A stretch of 60,624 bases of DNA from Bartonella clarridgeiae ATCC 51734 (GTDB taxonomy: Bacteria > Pseudomonadota > Alphaproteobacteria > Rhizobiales > Rhizobiaceae): assembly GCF_000518185.1 (NCBI RefSeq), contig NZ_JADC01000016.1, positions 1 to 60,624 on the forward strand, read 5' to 3'. A model generated the notes under the pieces. It was not told the origin of the DNA. It made no database searches and saw only the letters and a program-made list of their open reading frames with translations. Position numbers and translations under genes: made by a program. Below are positions 9,583 to 20,431 of this stretch, piece after piece (positions within the stretch are counted from its first letter, which is position 1; the number at the start of each line of letters is the position of its first letter).

Positions 9583-12006
9583 TCAGTGTGCAATCAACAT
9601 ACCTTCATTATCGCTTTCTGTTTTAACAGTTTCAGATACTGTGGAAGGCTCTGTCCATTCAATAGCCTCAGGAAAACGAACCAAAGCATGCTTAAGAACT
9701 TCACTTATATGAGTCACCGGAATAATTTCCATATTATTTTTGACATCATCAGGAATATCAACTAGATCTTTCGCGTTCTCTTCAGGAATAAGTACTTTCT
9801 TGATTCCCCCTCGAAGAGCTGCAAGCAATTTTTCTTTTAATCCACCAATCGGTAAAACACATCCACGCAAAGTGATTTCACCAGTCATAGCAACATCCTT
9901 ATAAACAGGTATCCCTGTTAATACCGAAACAATTGCTGTTACCATTGCAATCCCAGCTGATGGGCCATCTTTTGGTGTAGCACCTTCTGGAACATGAACA
10001 TGAATATCACGTTTATCAAAAAATGGAGGCTCAATACCAAAATCAACAGCACGGAAACGCACATAAGACGCTGCCGCAGAAATTGATTCCTTCATAATAT
10101 CACGCAAATTCCCAGTCACAGTCATCTTACCTTTACCTGACATCATAACGCCTTCAATGGTCAACAATTCTCCGCCCACTTCAGTCCAAGCAAGTCCCGT
10201 AACAACACCAATCTGATTTTCACCATCAACTTGTCCAAAGCGATAACGCTTAACACCTAGGAAATCGTTAATATTGTCCTTTCTAATCTCTATAGACTTT
10301 TGATTAGTTTTAAGAATTTTTGTAACTGATTTACGCGCTATTTTCATCAATTCGCGCTCAAGATTTCGGACACCCGCCTCACGCGTATAAAATTGAATAA
10401 TTGATCTTATTGCATCATCAGAAACACTTAACTCTTTTTTAGAAAGAGCATGATCCTTTAATGCTTTTGGTAAAAGATGCCGCTTAACAATCTCCATCTT
10501 TTCACACTCAGTATAACCAGCAATACGAATGATTTCCATCCTATCCATTAATGGACCTGGAATATTCAGTGTATTAGAAGTTGTAATAAACATAACATCA
10601 GAAAGATCATATTCTACTTCTAAATAATGATCGATAAATGTACCATTTTGTTCAGGATCAAGAACTTCTAATAAAGCTGATGAAGGATCTCCACGAAAAT
10701 CCTGTCCCATTTTATCAATTTCATCAAGCAAAAAAAGCGGATTAGACTTTTTAGCTTTTTTCATAGACTGAATAATCTTTCCAGGCATAGAACCAATATA
10801 AGTTCGACGATGTCCACGAATTTCTGCTTCGTCGCGAACACCTCCTAATGAGATGCGAACATACTCTCGACCAGTTGCTTTTGCAATAGAACGTGCAAGT
10901 GATGTCTTTCCAACACCAGGAGGGCCTAACAAACAGATAATAGGGCCGCGTATTCTCGATGATCTGCTTTGTACTGCTAAATATTCGATGATTCGCTCTT
11001 TAACTTTTTCAAGACCAAAATGCTCATTATCCATAACTTTTTCAGCAAAACTAAGGTCACTTTTAACTTTTGATTTCTTACCCCAAGGAATAGCTAGAAG
11101 CCAATCAAGATAATTACGTACAACCGTTGCTTCTGCAGACATGGGAGACATATTACGTAATTTTCTGAGTTCTGATACAGCTTTTTCTCGCGCTTCTTTC
11201 GAAAGCTTAGTTTTTTTGATACGTTCTTCTAACTCAGATAATTCATCCTGCCCCTCATCACCTGCACCCAATTCTTTCTGAATAGCCTTCAACTGCTCAT
11301 TAAGATAATATTCCCGTTGATTCTTTTCCATCTGCCGTTTGACATGTGAACGAATACGCTTTTCAACTTGCAAAACAGAAATTTCTCCTTCCATGAAAGA
11401 AAGCACGCGCTCAAGACGATTACGCACAGGCAATAGTGCCAATATTTCTTGCTTTTCTGCAAGTTTAATAACTAAATGTGATGCAATAGTATCAGCAAGT
11501 TTAGAAGGATCATCAATTTGACTAATAGCACTGACAATCTCAGGAGAAATTTTCTTATTTAGTTTTACATAATTTTCAAAATAAGAAATCACTGATCGAG
11601 AAAGAGCTTTAATTTCAACATCATCGCTCCTGATTTCCTCTGTGATAGCTACATAAGCTTGAAGATAATCATCATTCTCAATAAATTTGTTAATTTTTGC
11701 ACGTGCGGTACCCTCAACCAAAACCTTTACAGTTCCGTCAGGAAGCTTCAGAAGTTGAAGAATTTTAGCAAGAGTGCCAACATCATAAATATCTTCCGCG
11801 GTTGGATCATCATCAGAAGCATTTTTTTGCGTAACTAATAATATTTGTTTGTCCATTACCATTGTCTTTTCAAGAGCACAAATCGACTTTTCTCGGCCTA
11901 CAAAAAGCGGAACAATGATATGTGGGAAGACAACAATATCACGAAGTGGCAAAATAGCATAAAACTCTTCTATTTCTTTGCCTGTCTTTTCATCAATATA
12001 TTGCAT
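9583..12006 (-). CDS. lon: ATP-dependent protease La (Lon)
   Basis: 807 residues from the ATG at 12006, which has an AAAGGA ribosome site; the frame stays open 15 codons further up, but that part is not conserved. The N-terminal substrate-recognition domain ([20 protein letters not shown]) is followed by a AAA+ module with Walker [16 protein letters not shown] and Walker [10 protein letters not shown]. The C-terminal peptidase has a Ser-Lys dyad in [11 protein letters not shown] and [11 protein letters not shown]. Lon degrades misfolded and regulatory proteins in the cytoplasm. It follows clpX and clpP on the same strand, giving a protein quality-control cluster with about 175-bp gaps. Confidence 0.98.
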   Translation of the reverse strand: MQYIDEKTGKEIEEFYAILPLRDIVVFPHIIVPLFVGREKSICALEKTMVMDKQILLVTQKNASDDDPTAEDIYDVGTLAKILQLLKLPDGTVKVLVEGTARAKINKFIENDDYLQAYVAITEEIRSDDVEIKALSRSVISYFENYVKLNKKISPEIVSAISQIDDPSKLADTIASHLVIKLAEKQEILALLPVRNRLERVLSFMEGEISVLQVEKRIRSHVKRQMEKNQREYYLNEQLKAIQKELGAGDEGQDELSELEERIKKTKLSKEAREKAVSELRKLRNMSPMSAEATVVRNYLDWLLAIPWGKKSKVKSDLSFAEKVMDNEHFGLEKVKERIIEYLAVQSRSSRIRGPIICLLGPPGVGKTSLARSIAKATGREYVRISLGGVRDEAEIRGHRRTYIGSMPGKIIQSMKKAKKSNPLFLLDEIDKMGQDFRGDPSSALLEVLDPEQNGTFIDHYLEVEYDLSDVMFITTSNTLNIPGPLMDRMEIIRIAGYTECEKMEIVKRHLLPKALKDHALSKKELSVSDDAIRSIIQFYTREAGVRNLERELMKIARKSVTKILKTNQKSIEIRKDNINDFLGVKRYRFGQVDGENQIGVVTGLAWTEVGGELLTIEGVMMSGKGKMTVTGNLRDIMKESISAAASYVRFRAVDFGIEPPFFDKRDIHVHVPEGATPKDGPSAGIAMVTAIVSVLTGIPVYKDVAMTGEITLRGCVLPIGGLKEKLLAALRGGIKKVLIPEENAKDLVDIPDDVKNNMEIIPVTHISEVLKHALVRFPEAIEWTEPSTVSETVKTESDNEGMLIAH

Positions 12007-12181
12007 ATTTTTCCTTTCTAGAGCCTCTGACTCGTCTACAATACAAATCACTCTTTAAAAAGACAACTCTCTACAATAAATAGAAGTGATAACTATGGAT
12101 CAATAAATCAAGTAATTATGCTATCATACCTCAAAATATCTATATTAAAGTAACAGGAATAGCTAAATTTATACTGTTAAA

Positions 12182-13456
12182 TTACGCTGATACGTTTTCT
12201 TTATTTTCTACATGATCTGAATAAATATAAAGAGGACAAGCTTTACCTTCAACTACATCACTAGAAATCACCACTTTTTGAACACCAACAAGAGCTGGTA
12301 ATTCAAACATGGTGTCAAGAAGTATCCTCTCCATAATAGAACGCAAACCCCGTGCACCAGTTTTACGTTCAATAGCCTTTTTAGCAATAACACGTAAAGC
12401 ATCTTCATGAAATACTAGATGAACATTTTCCATCTCGAAAAGACGCTGATACTGCTTAACTAATGCATTTTTTGGTTGTGATAAAATTTGAACAAGCGCA
12501 CAAATATCCAAATCTTCCAAAGTAGCTATAACAGGAAGACGACCAATAAACTCGGGTATTAAACCAAATTTTATAAGGTCTTCAGGTTCTAAATCACGAA
12601 AAATCTCACCAACACGACGTTCGTCAGGAGCCTTAACAGCAGCGGAAAAACCGATTGAAGTCTTCTCACCGCGTCCTGAAATAATTCTCTCTAAACCAGC
12701 AAAAGCACCTCCACAAATAAACAAAATATTTGTTGTATCAACCTGAAGAAATTCTTGCTGCGGATGCTTACGTCCCCCTTGCGGAGGAACAGAAGCTATT
12801 GTCCCTTCCATAATCTTTAACAGAGCTTGTTGAACACCTTCACCAGATACATCCCTTGTAATTGAAGGATTATCAGCTTTACGAGAAATTTTATCAACTT
12901 CATCAATATATACAATACCACGTTGCGCACGCTCAACATTATAATCAGCAGACTGAAGTAGCTTCAAAATAATATTTTCAACGTCTTCACCAACATAGCC
13001 GGCTTCAGTTAAAGTCGTTGCATCTGCCATAGTAAAAGGCACATCAATAATACGTGCCAATGTTTGTGCCAAATACGTTTTACCGCATCCTGTCGGTCCA
13101 ACAAGAAGAATATTTGATTTTGCTAATTCAACATCATTGCTCTTAGATTGATGTGCGAGTCGTTTATAATGATTATGAACAGCAACAGAAAGAACACGCT
13201 TCGCATGACGCTGGCCAATAACATAATCATCAAGAACTGTTAGAATTTCCTGTGGAGTAGGAACACCATCACGCGCCTTAATCCCAGAAGATTTATTCTC
13301 TTCACGAATAATATCCATACAAAGCTCTACGCACTCATCGCAGATAAATACGGTAGGCCCTGCAATAAGCTTACGCACTTCATGCTGGCTTTTGCCGCAG
13401 AATGAGCAATAGAGAGTATTCTTCGATTCGCTCTCGCTATTGCTAGTTTTGCTCAT
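12182..13456 (-). CDS. clpX: ClpX, ATPase and unfoldase subunit of ClpXP
   Basis: 424 residues, full length. The N-terminal zinc-binding domain has four cysteines in [15 protein letters not shown] and [10 protein letters not shown] (about residues 18-46). The AAA+ core has Walker [16 protein letters not shown], Walker [11 protein letters not shown], and the pore-loop region just after [11 protein letters not shown]. The sensor 2 region contains [11 protein letters not shown]. ClpX unfolds tagged substrates and feeds them to ClpP, encoded immediately upstream. Confidence 0.98.
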   Translation of the reverse strand: MSKTSNSESESKNTLYCSFCGKSQHEVRKLIAGPTVFICDECVELCMDIIREENKSSGIKARDGVPTPQEILTVLDDYVIGQRHAKRVLSVAVHNHYKRLAHQSKSNDVELAKSNILLVGPTGCGKTYLAQTLARIIDVPFTMADATTLTEAGYVGEDVENIILKLLQSADYNVERAQRGIVYIDEVDKISRKADNPSITRDVSGEGVQQALLKIMEGTIASVPPQGGRKHPQQEFLQVDTTNILFICGGAFAGLERIISGRGEKTSIGFSAAVKAPDERRVGEIFRDLEPEDLIKFGLIPEFIGRLPVIATLEDLDICALVQILSQPKNALVKQYQRLFEMENVHLVFHEDALRVIAKKAIERKTGARGLRSIMERILLDTMFELPALVGVQKVVISSDVVEGKACPLYIYSDHVENKENVSA

Positions 13457-13651
13457 TTCACTTTCCTTTCACTGCGATATATGAATATTTTATCTGTTTA
13501 AAGATAATTTTTCTTAACTACAATTAAAAACATAGATAATATCTTTAGGTAATTTGATTTATTACTTCTACAAGATCGTATTTTTAAAAATAGTTATTTT
13601 AATGGCAATTCTTATACGCTTCACAAATAACTATCTTTTCTATAAAAACTC

Positions 13652-14284
13652 TTAATCTTTTTCTTCTTTTTCAGTTTCCGCACGATATTGTATAACATCA
13701 TCAATCAAACCAAATTGCTTAGATTCTTCTGCTGTCATAAAATGATCACGATCAAGAGTCTTTTCAATAACCTCGTAACTTTGCCCTGTATGTTGAACAT
13801 AAATTTCATTCAAACGTCGTTTCATCTTTACAATATCTTGCGCATGCCGTTCAATATCTGAGGCTTGTCCTTGAAAACCACCAGAAGGTTGGTGCACCAT
13901 GATACGTGCATTTGGTAAAGCAAAACGACGACCTGTTGCTCCAGCTGTTAAGAGTAATGATCCCATAGATGCTGCTTGCCCCATGCACAGAGTAGAAACA
14001 GAAGGACGAATAAATTGCATAGTATCATAAATCGCCATACCAGATGTCACCACACCACCTGGTGAATTAATATAAAGATTAATTTCTTTTTTAGGATTCT
14101 CCGCTTCTAAAAAAAGCAATTGTGCGCAAACAAGCATTGCCATATTATCTTCAACAGGACCATTAATGAAAATAATCCGCTCCTTTAAGAGACGAGAAAA
14201 AATATCATAAGCTCGTTCACCACGATTAGTTTGCTCAACAACCATAGGAACTAAACTTAAAGCTGTTTTTATTGGATCGCTCAT
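13652..14284 (-). CDS. clpP: ClpP, proteolytic subunit of the Clp protease
   Basis: 210 residues from the ATG at 14284, preceded by GGAAGTGAAG; an 11-codon in-frame extension to 14317 is not conserved. The serine protease triad is visible: Ser106 in MGQAASMGS, His131 in IMVHQPSGG and Asp180 in TLDRDHFM. ClpP assembles into a 14-subunit chamber and works with ClpX or ClpA. It is the first gene of the clpP-clpX-lon run. I saw no convincing heat-shock promoter by eye. Confidence 0.97.
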   Translation of the reverse strand: MSDPIKTALSLVPMVVEQTNRGERAYDIFSRLLKERIIFINGPVEDNMAMLVCAQLLFLEAENPKKEINLYINSPGGVVTSGMAIYDTMQFIRPSVSTLCMGQAASMGSLLLTAGATGRRFALPNARIMVHQPSGGFQGQASDIERHAQDIVKMKRRLNEIYVQHTGQSYEVIEKTLDRDHFMTAEESKQFGLIDDVIQYRAETEKEEKD

Positions 14285-14432
14285 ATCTTCACTTCCGTTA
14301 ATAATAAGAATCGGCATTTACGTATTCAATAGCTTATCAATAGGCTAACAAAACTCTATTACGCAAATCACAATCAATTACGTTTCAGTAAGATTAAAAT
14401 TCTAATAGTTAAAATGACGATAATAATAATCC

Positions 14433-15239
14433 TTACTCAAATAAATTCTGAGCACCAGGAATACGTGATACCGCCCAATGATAAAAGCTTCCCTCTTGAG
14501 GTTTCTGGATTGTCTTTTCCTTTCTGTGAATATGAAACCCTATAAAGCATGAATCTTTTATCGGCTCAACACCAAAAGCTGGATCAAAAATCCTTTCAGC
14601 TTTTCGCCCTGTCCAATAATAAAAAGTTTTTTTCTCCTTTGCTTCATGAAAAAAACCATACCGTTTAGCTAACCGTGAGATACCGTCATTACCAAATATA
14701 GTAATTCCAATCCTTCCTGGTAAAATCGGTAATTTTCTTATTCTCAACCAAAATGGTTTCCAAACACGGCGTTTAAAACCTAACCAATTGGGAATAATCT
14801 CTGTACTCGCCAAATAATCCTCAAATGCTTTTATAATAGGGTTATCAGGTGGTAAATAAAGCACAGAAACCCCCACTCTTGCAGCATTCTCTTTCGCTAA
14901 CCAAACCTTGTCTACTTCTGGATGAAACTGTTTAGTAAGATAAACATCCGTATCTAACCAAACTCCTTTTTGATATTTCATCAACATAATACGAAAAAGA
15001 TCTGAAAATTGAACAATTGTACGGCCAGGTTCATAACCAGGAAAATTGGGATCAAGGCGATAAAACATTGAACGTGGCAAAATTGATTCGGCTTCATGCA
15101 ATTCAACACCAACAGGTGTATTTTCTACTTTCTCATAGCTAAAAAGCTTAACACGCTGACCAGTCTTAACCATCGACGCCAAACACAACCAATCAACTTG
15201 TCTCAATTGTTTTCCATACCAAAAAGTACAAATATCCAT
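14433..15239 (-). CDS. DXD-type glycosyltransferase, capsular polysaccharide synthesis/GT32-like
   Basis: 268 residues. The N-terminus (DICTFWYGKQLRQVDWLCLA) and the LDTDVYL motif in KGVWLDTDVYLTKQF (about residues 91-105) mark the sugar-nucleotide and metal-binding DXD core of the 'Gly_transf_sug'/capsular-synthesis family. No signal peptide or membrane span is obvious. The acceptor and sugar cannot be told from sequence; cell-surface polysaccharide or lipooligosaccharide is likely. It starts 12 bp after trkA, so the two may be cotranscribed. In many Rhizobiales I recall hfq and hflX following trkA, so its position here may be a rearrangement. Confidence 0.82.
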   Translation of the reverse strand: MDICTFWYGKQLRQVDWLCLASMVKTGQRVKLFSYEKVENTPVGVELHEAESILPRSMFYRLDPNFPGYEPGRTIVQFSDLFRIMLMKYQKGVWLDTDVYLTKQFHPEVDKVWLAKENAARVGVSVLYLPPDNPIIKAFEDYLASTEIIPNWLGFKRRVWKPFWLRIRKLPILPGRIGITIFGNDGISRLAKRYGFFHEAKEKKTFYYWTGRKAERIFDPAFGVEPIKDSCFIGFHIHRKEKTIQKPQEGSFYHWAVSRIPGAQNLFE

Positions 15240-15251
15240 AGATAAGATATA

Positions 15252-16628
15252 TCAAAAATATTCCAAACTTACGCGAAATAATTGTTCAACATCACGCACA
15301 CTATCAGCAAGAGCAAAAATCACTATTCGATCACCAGGCAAAATACGTGTATCTCCTAAAAGCTGTATTATTGTCTCATTACGATAAATAGCGCTAATTC
15401 TCAAACCTTCTGGTAAATTAAGCTCTCTCAATGGTTTACCAATTAGTGAAGATGTTTGCATTGCTTCAGCTTCAATAATTTCCGCAGCACCATTAAAGAC
15501 AGAATGGACAGCACGAATACGTCCACGACGCATTTGTTGTAAAATTTTTGATACAGTTACACTCCGAGGATTAAAATATGCATCTACGCCAACCGCACGA
15601 CTAAACTCTTGATAAGCTACATTATTAATCAACACCATATTGGCCTTGCACCCTAGTCTTTTAGCTATAATAGCACTTAAGAGATTCACCTGATCTTGAT
15701 TGGTTAATGTAATCATTAAATCAGCTTGACCAATACCAGCCTCTTGAAGAATAATCGGATCTAATACATTGCCATATAAAATAGCTGTTTTTTCTAGCTG
15801 ATCAGCAATTGTTAGTGCTCTTTCTTTATCCGCCTCTATAATCCTCAACTTTAATTTATGCAATCGCTTTTCAATAGCCTGAGCGACATAAAGACCAATG
15901 TGACCACCACCTGCAATAATGATACGATGTGCTTCCTGTTCTTTATGACCAAAAATTCTAAGTGCGCGACGCACTTGATCACGAGAAGAAACAAGATAAG
16001 TGATATCACCAACGCGTAATTGTGTATCTGAATGCGCTATCAATAATTCTGAATCACGTTTAATAGCAGTAACCGTTGTTTGCAAATCAGGAAAAAGCTC
16101 TGTTAATTGCTTTAAAGGCGTATTAATAACCGGGCAATCCTCCATACATTCCAAAGCTAATGCAACAACAGCATCATTACAAAAATAAAGAACATCTATA
16201 GCCCCAGGCAAAGTAATACGACGCATTACCATTTCCCCAACCTCAACTTCTGGAGAAATAACTACGTCAATAGGAATATTCTCTCTTGCAAAAAGATTCT
16301 TATAACGTGGTTCCAAATATGATTGTGAGCGAATACGCGCTATTTTAGTTGGAATATTGAACAATGAATGCGCTACTTGACAAGCTACCATATTAACTTC
16401 GTCAAATAAAGTTACTGCAATCAACATATCAGCTTCATCGGCACCTGCAGTCAAAAGAACTTCAGGCCTTGAACCATGGCCAATGATACATCTAACATCT
16501 AATGTATCACGAATTTTTTCAATCAATTTTGCTTCGGTATCAATAACAGTAATATCATGATTCTCTGCAGCAAGACGCTCTGCTATCCCATAGCCAACTT
16601 GCCCTGCCCCACAAATAATAACACGCAT
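15252..16628 (-). CDS. trkA: Trk system potassium uptake regulatory protein TrkA
   Basis: 458 residues with the typical duplicated layout. An N-terminal RCK/TrkA-N domain begins MRVIICGAGQVGYGIAERLA with a GxGxxG nucleotide site, followed by a TrkA-C segment. A second TrkA-N begins RIIIAGGGHIGLYVAQAIE at about residue 232, followed by a second TrkA-C. TrkA is a peripheral NAD(H)/ATP-sensing subunit that gates the TrkH/TrkG potassium channel; no trkH is in this window. It lies 3 bp after ntrX, in the alphaproteobacterial order ntrY-ntrX-trkA, and is probably cotranscribed. Confidence 0.96.
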   Translation of the reverse strand: MRVIICGAGQVGYGIAERLAAENHDITVIDTEAKLIEKIRDTLDVRCIIGHGSRPEVLLTAGADEADMLIAVTLFDEVNMVACQVAHSLFNIPTKIARIRSQSYLEPRYKNLFARENIPIDVVISPEVEVGEMVMRRITLPGAIDVLYFCNDAVVALALECMEDCPVINTPLKQLTELFPDLQTTVTAIKRDSELLIAHSDTQLRVGDITYLVSSRDQVRRALRIFGHKEQEAHRIIIAGGGHIGLYVAQAIEKRLHKLKLRIIEADKERALTIADQLEKTAILYGNVLDPIILQEAGIGQADLMITLTNQDQVNLLSAIIAKRLGCKANMVLINNVAYQEFSRAVGVDAYFNPRSVTVSKILQQMRRGRIRAVHSVFNGAAEIIEAEAMQTSSLIGKPLRELNLPEGLRISAIYRNETIIQLLGDTRILPGDRIVIFALADSVRDVEQLFRVSLEYF

Positions 16629-16631
16629 AAT

Positions 16632-17990
16632 CTATGAAATCCCAAGCATCTTAAGCTTGCGGTGCAAAGCTGAGCGTTCCATACCTATAAATTCAGCAGT
16701 ACGTGATATATTTCCGCCTAAACGCCCAATCTGTGTCATCAGATACCTCTTTTCAAATAATTCCCGCGCCTCACGTAACGGTAAGTCCATTATATTTTTA
16801 TCTGTATCCATTTGAATATGCAGAATAGAATCATTTACTTCAGCAGGAAGTAATTCTTTTGTTATTGGTCCATCATCATCACGCGCAAGAATCAACAAGC
16901 GTTCAATATTGTTGCGTAACTGCCGCACATTACCTGGCCAAGTATGCGTTTGCAAAATAGTTATAACTTCATCACTAATTTCACGAGGTTTAATACCAAC
17001 TTGCTGAGATATCTTCTTAACAAAATGACGCACAAGTTCTGGAATATCTTCACGACGTGCAGAAAGCGGCGGAACAGCAATAGGAACAACTGAGAGACGA
17101 TGAAATAGATCTTCTCTAAATTGTCCATTAGCAATGAGATATTCAAGATTTTGCGCTGTTGAAGAAATAACACGAACATCTACTTTTACACGTTTTGTGC
17201 CACCAATTCTTTCAAATGTATGATTTGTTAACACCTGAAGAATCTTATTTTGAATTTCACGCGATATACAAGCAACTTCATCAATATACAATATTCCGCC
17301 ATGAGCTTCTTCTAACGCACCAATTTTGCGTTTTCCCTCTTCCATTTCACTACCAAATAACTCTATTTCCATTCTTTCGGCAGCAATTGTTGAAGCATTT
17401 ATTGTAATAAATGAATTATTAGAACGTGCTGAAAGTGCGTGAATAGAACGAGCGACCATCTCTTTTCCCACACCTGAAGGGCCAACAATCATAACTCGAC
17501 TATTAGTAGGAGCTACTTTTTCTATGACTTGGCGCAAATGTTTCATAACAGTAGATGTTCCAAGCAATTCCGGTGTTTCAATTGACCGCTCTCGTAATTC
17601 TGAAAGCTCACGCTTTAATTTTGAATTTTCAAGAGTCCGTTCTGCAACCAATAGGAGTCGACTTGCTTTAAAAGGTTTTTCAATAAAATCATATGCCCCC
17701 CGTTTTATAGCAGAAACAGCTGTTTCAATATTACCATGGCCGGAAATCATAACAACTGGAAGAGAAGGATATCGAACTTTAATCTCATCCAACAACGCTA
17801 AACCATCGAGACAGCTCCCTTGTAACCAAATATCTAAAAAAATCAGCTTTGGAATACGTTCACTAATTTGCGCTAACGCTTCATCAGAGTTACATGCCAT
17901 ACGCGTTTCATAGCCTTCATCATCCAAAATACCAGCAACAAGCTCACGAATATCTGCTTCATCATCAACAATTAAGATATCTGATACCAT
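16632..17990 (-). CDS. ntrX: Response regulator NtrX, AAA+ and Fis-type DNA-binding
   Basis: 452 residues. The receiver domain begins DILIVDDEADIRELV, with the phosphoacceptor Asp in LIFLDIWLQG (about residue 55). The AAA+ domain has a Walker A-like GPSGVGKEMVARSIH and Walker B-like GGILYIDEVA. The C-terminal helix-turn-helix contains ISRTAEFIGMERSALHRKL. The GAFTGA loop that contacts sigma-54 in NtrC-type activators is absent; the corresponding stretch reads roughly SEMEEGKRKIGALEEA. It probably acts on ordinary sigma factors or as a repressor. It is cognate to NtrY, whose stop codon lies 2 bp upstream. Confidence 0.95.
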   Translation of the reverse strand: MVSDILIVDDEADIRELVAGILDDEGYETRMACNSDEALAQISERIPKLIFLDIWLQGSCLDGLALLDEIKVRYPSLPVVMISGHGNIETAVSAIKRGAYDFIEKPFKASRLLLVAERTLENSKLKRELSELRERSIETPELLGTSTVMKHLRQVIEKVAPTNSRVMIVGPSGVGKEMVARSIHALSARSNNSFITINASTIAAERMEIELFGSEMEEGKRKIGALEEAHGGILYIDEVACISREIQNKILQVLTNHTFERIGGTKRVKVDVRVISSTAQNLEYLIANGQFREDLFHRLSVVPIAVPPLSARREDIPELVRHFVKKISQQVGIKPREISDEVITILQTHTWPGNVRQLRNNIERLLILARDDDGPITKELLPAEVNDSILHIQMDTDKNIMDLPLREARELFEKRYLMTQIGRLGGNISRTAEFIGMERSALHRKLKMLGIS

Positions 17991-17992
17991 CT

Positions 17993-20263
17993 TTATTCAC
18001 CTATCTCATGATTTGTGATCTGTGTAACGCTTTTCTGCTCTGTTTTATCTACATCTACTGGAAACACCATGCGAATCATCGCACCACGGCCTTCATAAAA
18101 ATTTTCTAGTGCATCATGCAATTCCATATAACCACCATGATCTTCAATAACTTTACGTACAATGGCTAATCCAAGCCCTGTGCCCTTTTCCCGCGTTGTT
18201 ATGTAAGGTTCTAATAATTTATGCCTCTGCTTTTTAGGAAATCCTTTACCATTATCAATAATCTCAACGACTAGACACTCTTTTTGACGATAAGAGCGTA
18301 TCAAAATATGACCGCGAACACTTGTTTCCCGCGCCACCGCATCAATTGCTTCACTCGCATTTTTGATAACATTGCCAAAAGCCTGAACAATAAGACGATT
18401 ATCAAATGCACCTATCAGTGGTATATTTCCTAAATCTTTCTCAAAATGAATATCATGACGGGTAACTTCTATCAAGAAACATGCTTCATGCAACAATTCA
18501 CGTATATCTAAAACACGCATTTGTGGTTTGGGCATACGTGCAAAAGAAGAAAATTCATCAACCATACACCCAATATCTCCAACTTGTCGAACAATCGTAT
18601 CAATACATTGATCAAAAACTTCTCGATCTTGTGTAATAATTTTGTTATAACGTCTACGAATACGTTCAGCTGATAACTGAATGGGCGTAAGAGGATTTTT
18701 AATCTCATGTGCAATACGACGTGCAATATCGGCCCATGCTGATGAGCGCTGCGCTTCTACAAGATCTGTAATATCATCAATTGTTAACACCCACGATTGT
18801 CCCTGCCCATCATTTTCTTCCATTGTCATTTGCACATTACAAACGCGCTCTTGTCCCGCAACCTTTAAGGTTACTTGCTCACGGTAATTCTTACGTCCCA
18901 ATGAACAAGCAAGCTTAAAAACCTGTCCAATTTCAGAACTTAACACTACAAGGTTACGCCCAATAACTTGCTCAGAACGAATACCAAACATTGTTTCAAT
19001 AGACCGATTAATAATTGTAATATTGCCATTAACATCGATTCCAGCTACTCCTGCTGTTACACCAGATAAAACAGCTTCAGAAAACCGTCGTCTCTCATCA
19101 ATTTGATCACGAACTGCAATTAGTTCATTACGCCGGCTTTTAAGCTCACTTACCATATAATTAAAAGTTTTTGACAGCTGTCCAATATCCCCATCTCTCG
19201 CACGTACCGGTACAAAAATTTCCATATTTCCAGCAGCGACATCATCAGCTGCACTAATAAGAAGTCGGATAGGACACACCAAACGATCAGCTACAGCGAT
19301 ACCCGTCCAAATAGCTGAGAGGAATAAACTTAAAAAAAGGCATAAATAAAGCATACCAAATGCAATTTGTGTTGGTAGGCGATTTTCATTCAAATCACGA
19401 TAACGCTCTGTATTAACTTCTGTCAAACGCAAAGCAGATAAAACACTTTGATCAACATCACGCACTAAATACAAAAACGTGTTTGAAATATTATTAAATT
19501 TCAAAATAATACCGAAGTAATCATGAACTCCTGGCTGAAAAGAGAAAGGCCTTGCACTAGTTGCTTGACTAATCAAATAGGATGGTGGAATAGGAAGTTG
19601 GTCTTCATCACCAAGATCACTTGATGCAAAAACAGTTCCCTCCGAGCTTAACAAAAAAACACCTCGAAGATTACGTCCTACAGCGTGGCGTGTCAATTGC
19701 ATTCGATATTCAGCTGGATTACGTGCCAGAAATCTTTTATCATCCAGCGCTAAAGCCATAGCATAAGACAAATTCTTCAAATTCTGAAGCATTTCATCTG
19801 CGTAAGCATTCGCCAAATCAATAGAAGAACCTACAATTTGTCGAGTCGTCGTGTCAAACCATCGATCAAGACCTAAATTAAGAGCAGGCCCCGATACAAG
19901 AGCTACAGCAACAGCTGGCAATGTCGCAACAAGCGCAAACAAAGAAATAAGCCGTACATGAAGACGTGAACCAGCGCGCCTTGATCGCCATGCATAAATA
20001 ATGGGAATTACCTCATACAAGACAATAACCATAAGTCCTAGAACCCAAACACTATTAATAGCTATAAAAAATAATGTTACAGCCCTATTGGGAACAACAG
20101 GAGTTAATCCAATAAGAATAATAAATGAGATAGAAGCAGTCAGTAAAGCCAATACAATAATTGTAATACCCAAGAATGTATACACACTATTCAAACGTCG
20201 CGACTCATCTTTATAAATATTTTGATCTACATCTTGGAGATTTGTCATGGATGTAATATTCAT
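17993..20263 (-). CDS. ntrY: Sensor histidine kinase NtrY
   Basis: 756 residues. Membrane spans occupy about residues 30-130, and another near residue 310 closes a large periplasmic sensing loop. A HAMP segment (ISAADDVAAGNMEIFVPVRA) and a PAS domain (VTAGVAGIDVNGNITIINR) follow. The phosphoacceptor His lies in ARRIAHEIKNPLTPIQLSAE, and the ATPase has N box NVIKNASEAI and G1/G2 boxes DNGKGF and GTGLGLAIV. NtrYX responds to nitrogen, redox or envelope state in related bacteria; the signal here is unknown. It begins the ntrY-ntrX-trkA operon, divergent from rirA. Confidence 0.96.
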   Translation of the reverse strand: MNITSMTNLQDVDQNIYKDESRRLNSVYTFLGITIIVLALLTASISFIILIGLTPVVPNRAVTLFFIAINSVWVLGLMVIVLYEVIPIIYAWRSRRAGSRLHVRLISLFALVATLPAVAVALVSGPALNLGLDRWFDTTTRQIVGSSIDLANAYADEMLQNLKNLSYAMALALDDKRFLARNPAEYRMQLTRHAVGRNLRGVFLLSSEGTVFASSDLGDEDQLPIPPSYLISQATSARPFSFQPGVHDYFGIILKFNNISNTFLYLVRDVDQSVLSALRLTEVNTERYRDLNENRLPTQIAFGMLYLCLFLSLFLSAIWTGIAVADRLVCPIRLLISAADDVAAGNMEIFVPVRARDGDIGQLSKTFNYMVSELKSRRNELIAVRDQIDERRRFSEAVLSGVTAGVAGIDVNGNITIINRSIETMFGIRSEQVIGRNLVVLSSEIGQVFKLACSLGRKNYREQVTLKVAGQERVCNVQMTMEENDGQGQSWVLTIDDITDLVEAQRSSAWADIARRIAHEIKNPLTPIQLSAERIRRRYNKIITQDREVFDQCIDTIVRQVGDIGCMVDEFSSFARMPKPQMRVLDIRELLHEACFLIEVTRHDIHFEKDLGNIPLIGAFDNRLIVQAFGNVIKNASEAIDAVARETSVRGHILIRSYRQKECLVVEIIDNGKGFPKKQRHKLLEPYITTREKGTGLGLAIVRKVIEDHGGYMELHDALENFYEGRGAMIRMVFPVDVDKTEQKSVTQITNHEIGE

Positions 20264-20431
20264 AATACCTTACATTATTCACTTCATTGCTCTCATATAA
20301 GTCCTTATGTCAAAAATTGACAATACTATGGTTTAAAATATAACTAACCTAAAATTAAGAAAGAGCTTCCACATTTTTCATAATAGCTTTAAAATAGAGC
20401 ATAATCAGTGATATTTCTCATAGGATTTGCA

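Noticed and set aside
12052-12181. Heat-shock (RpoH) promoter upstream of lon
   Set aside because: CTTG and CCAT elements are present, but with only about 10 bp between them instead of the expected 17 or so.
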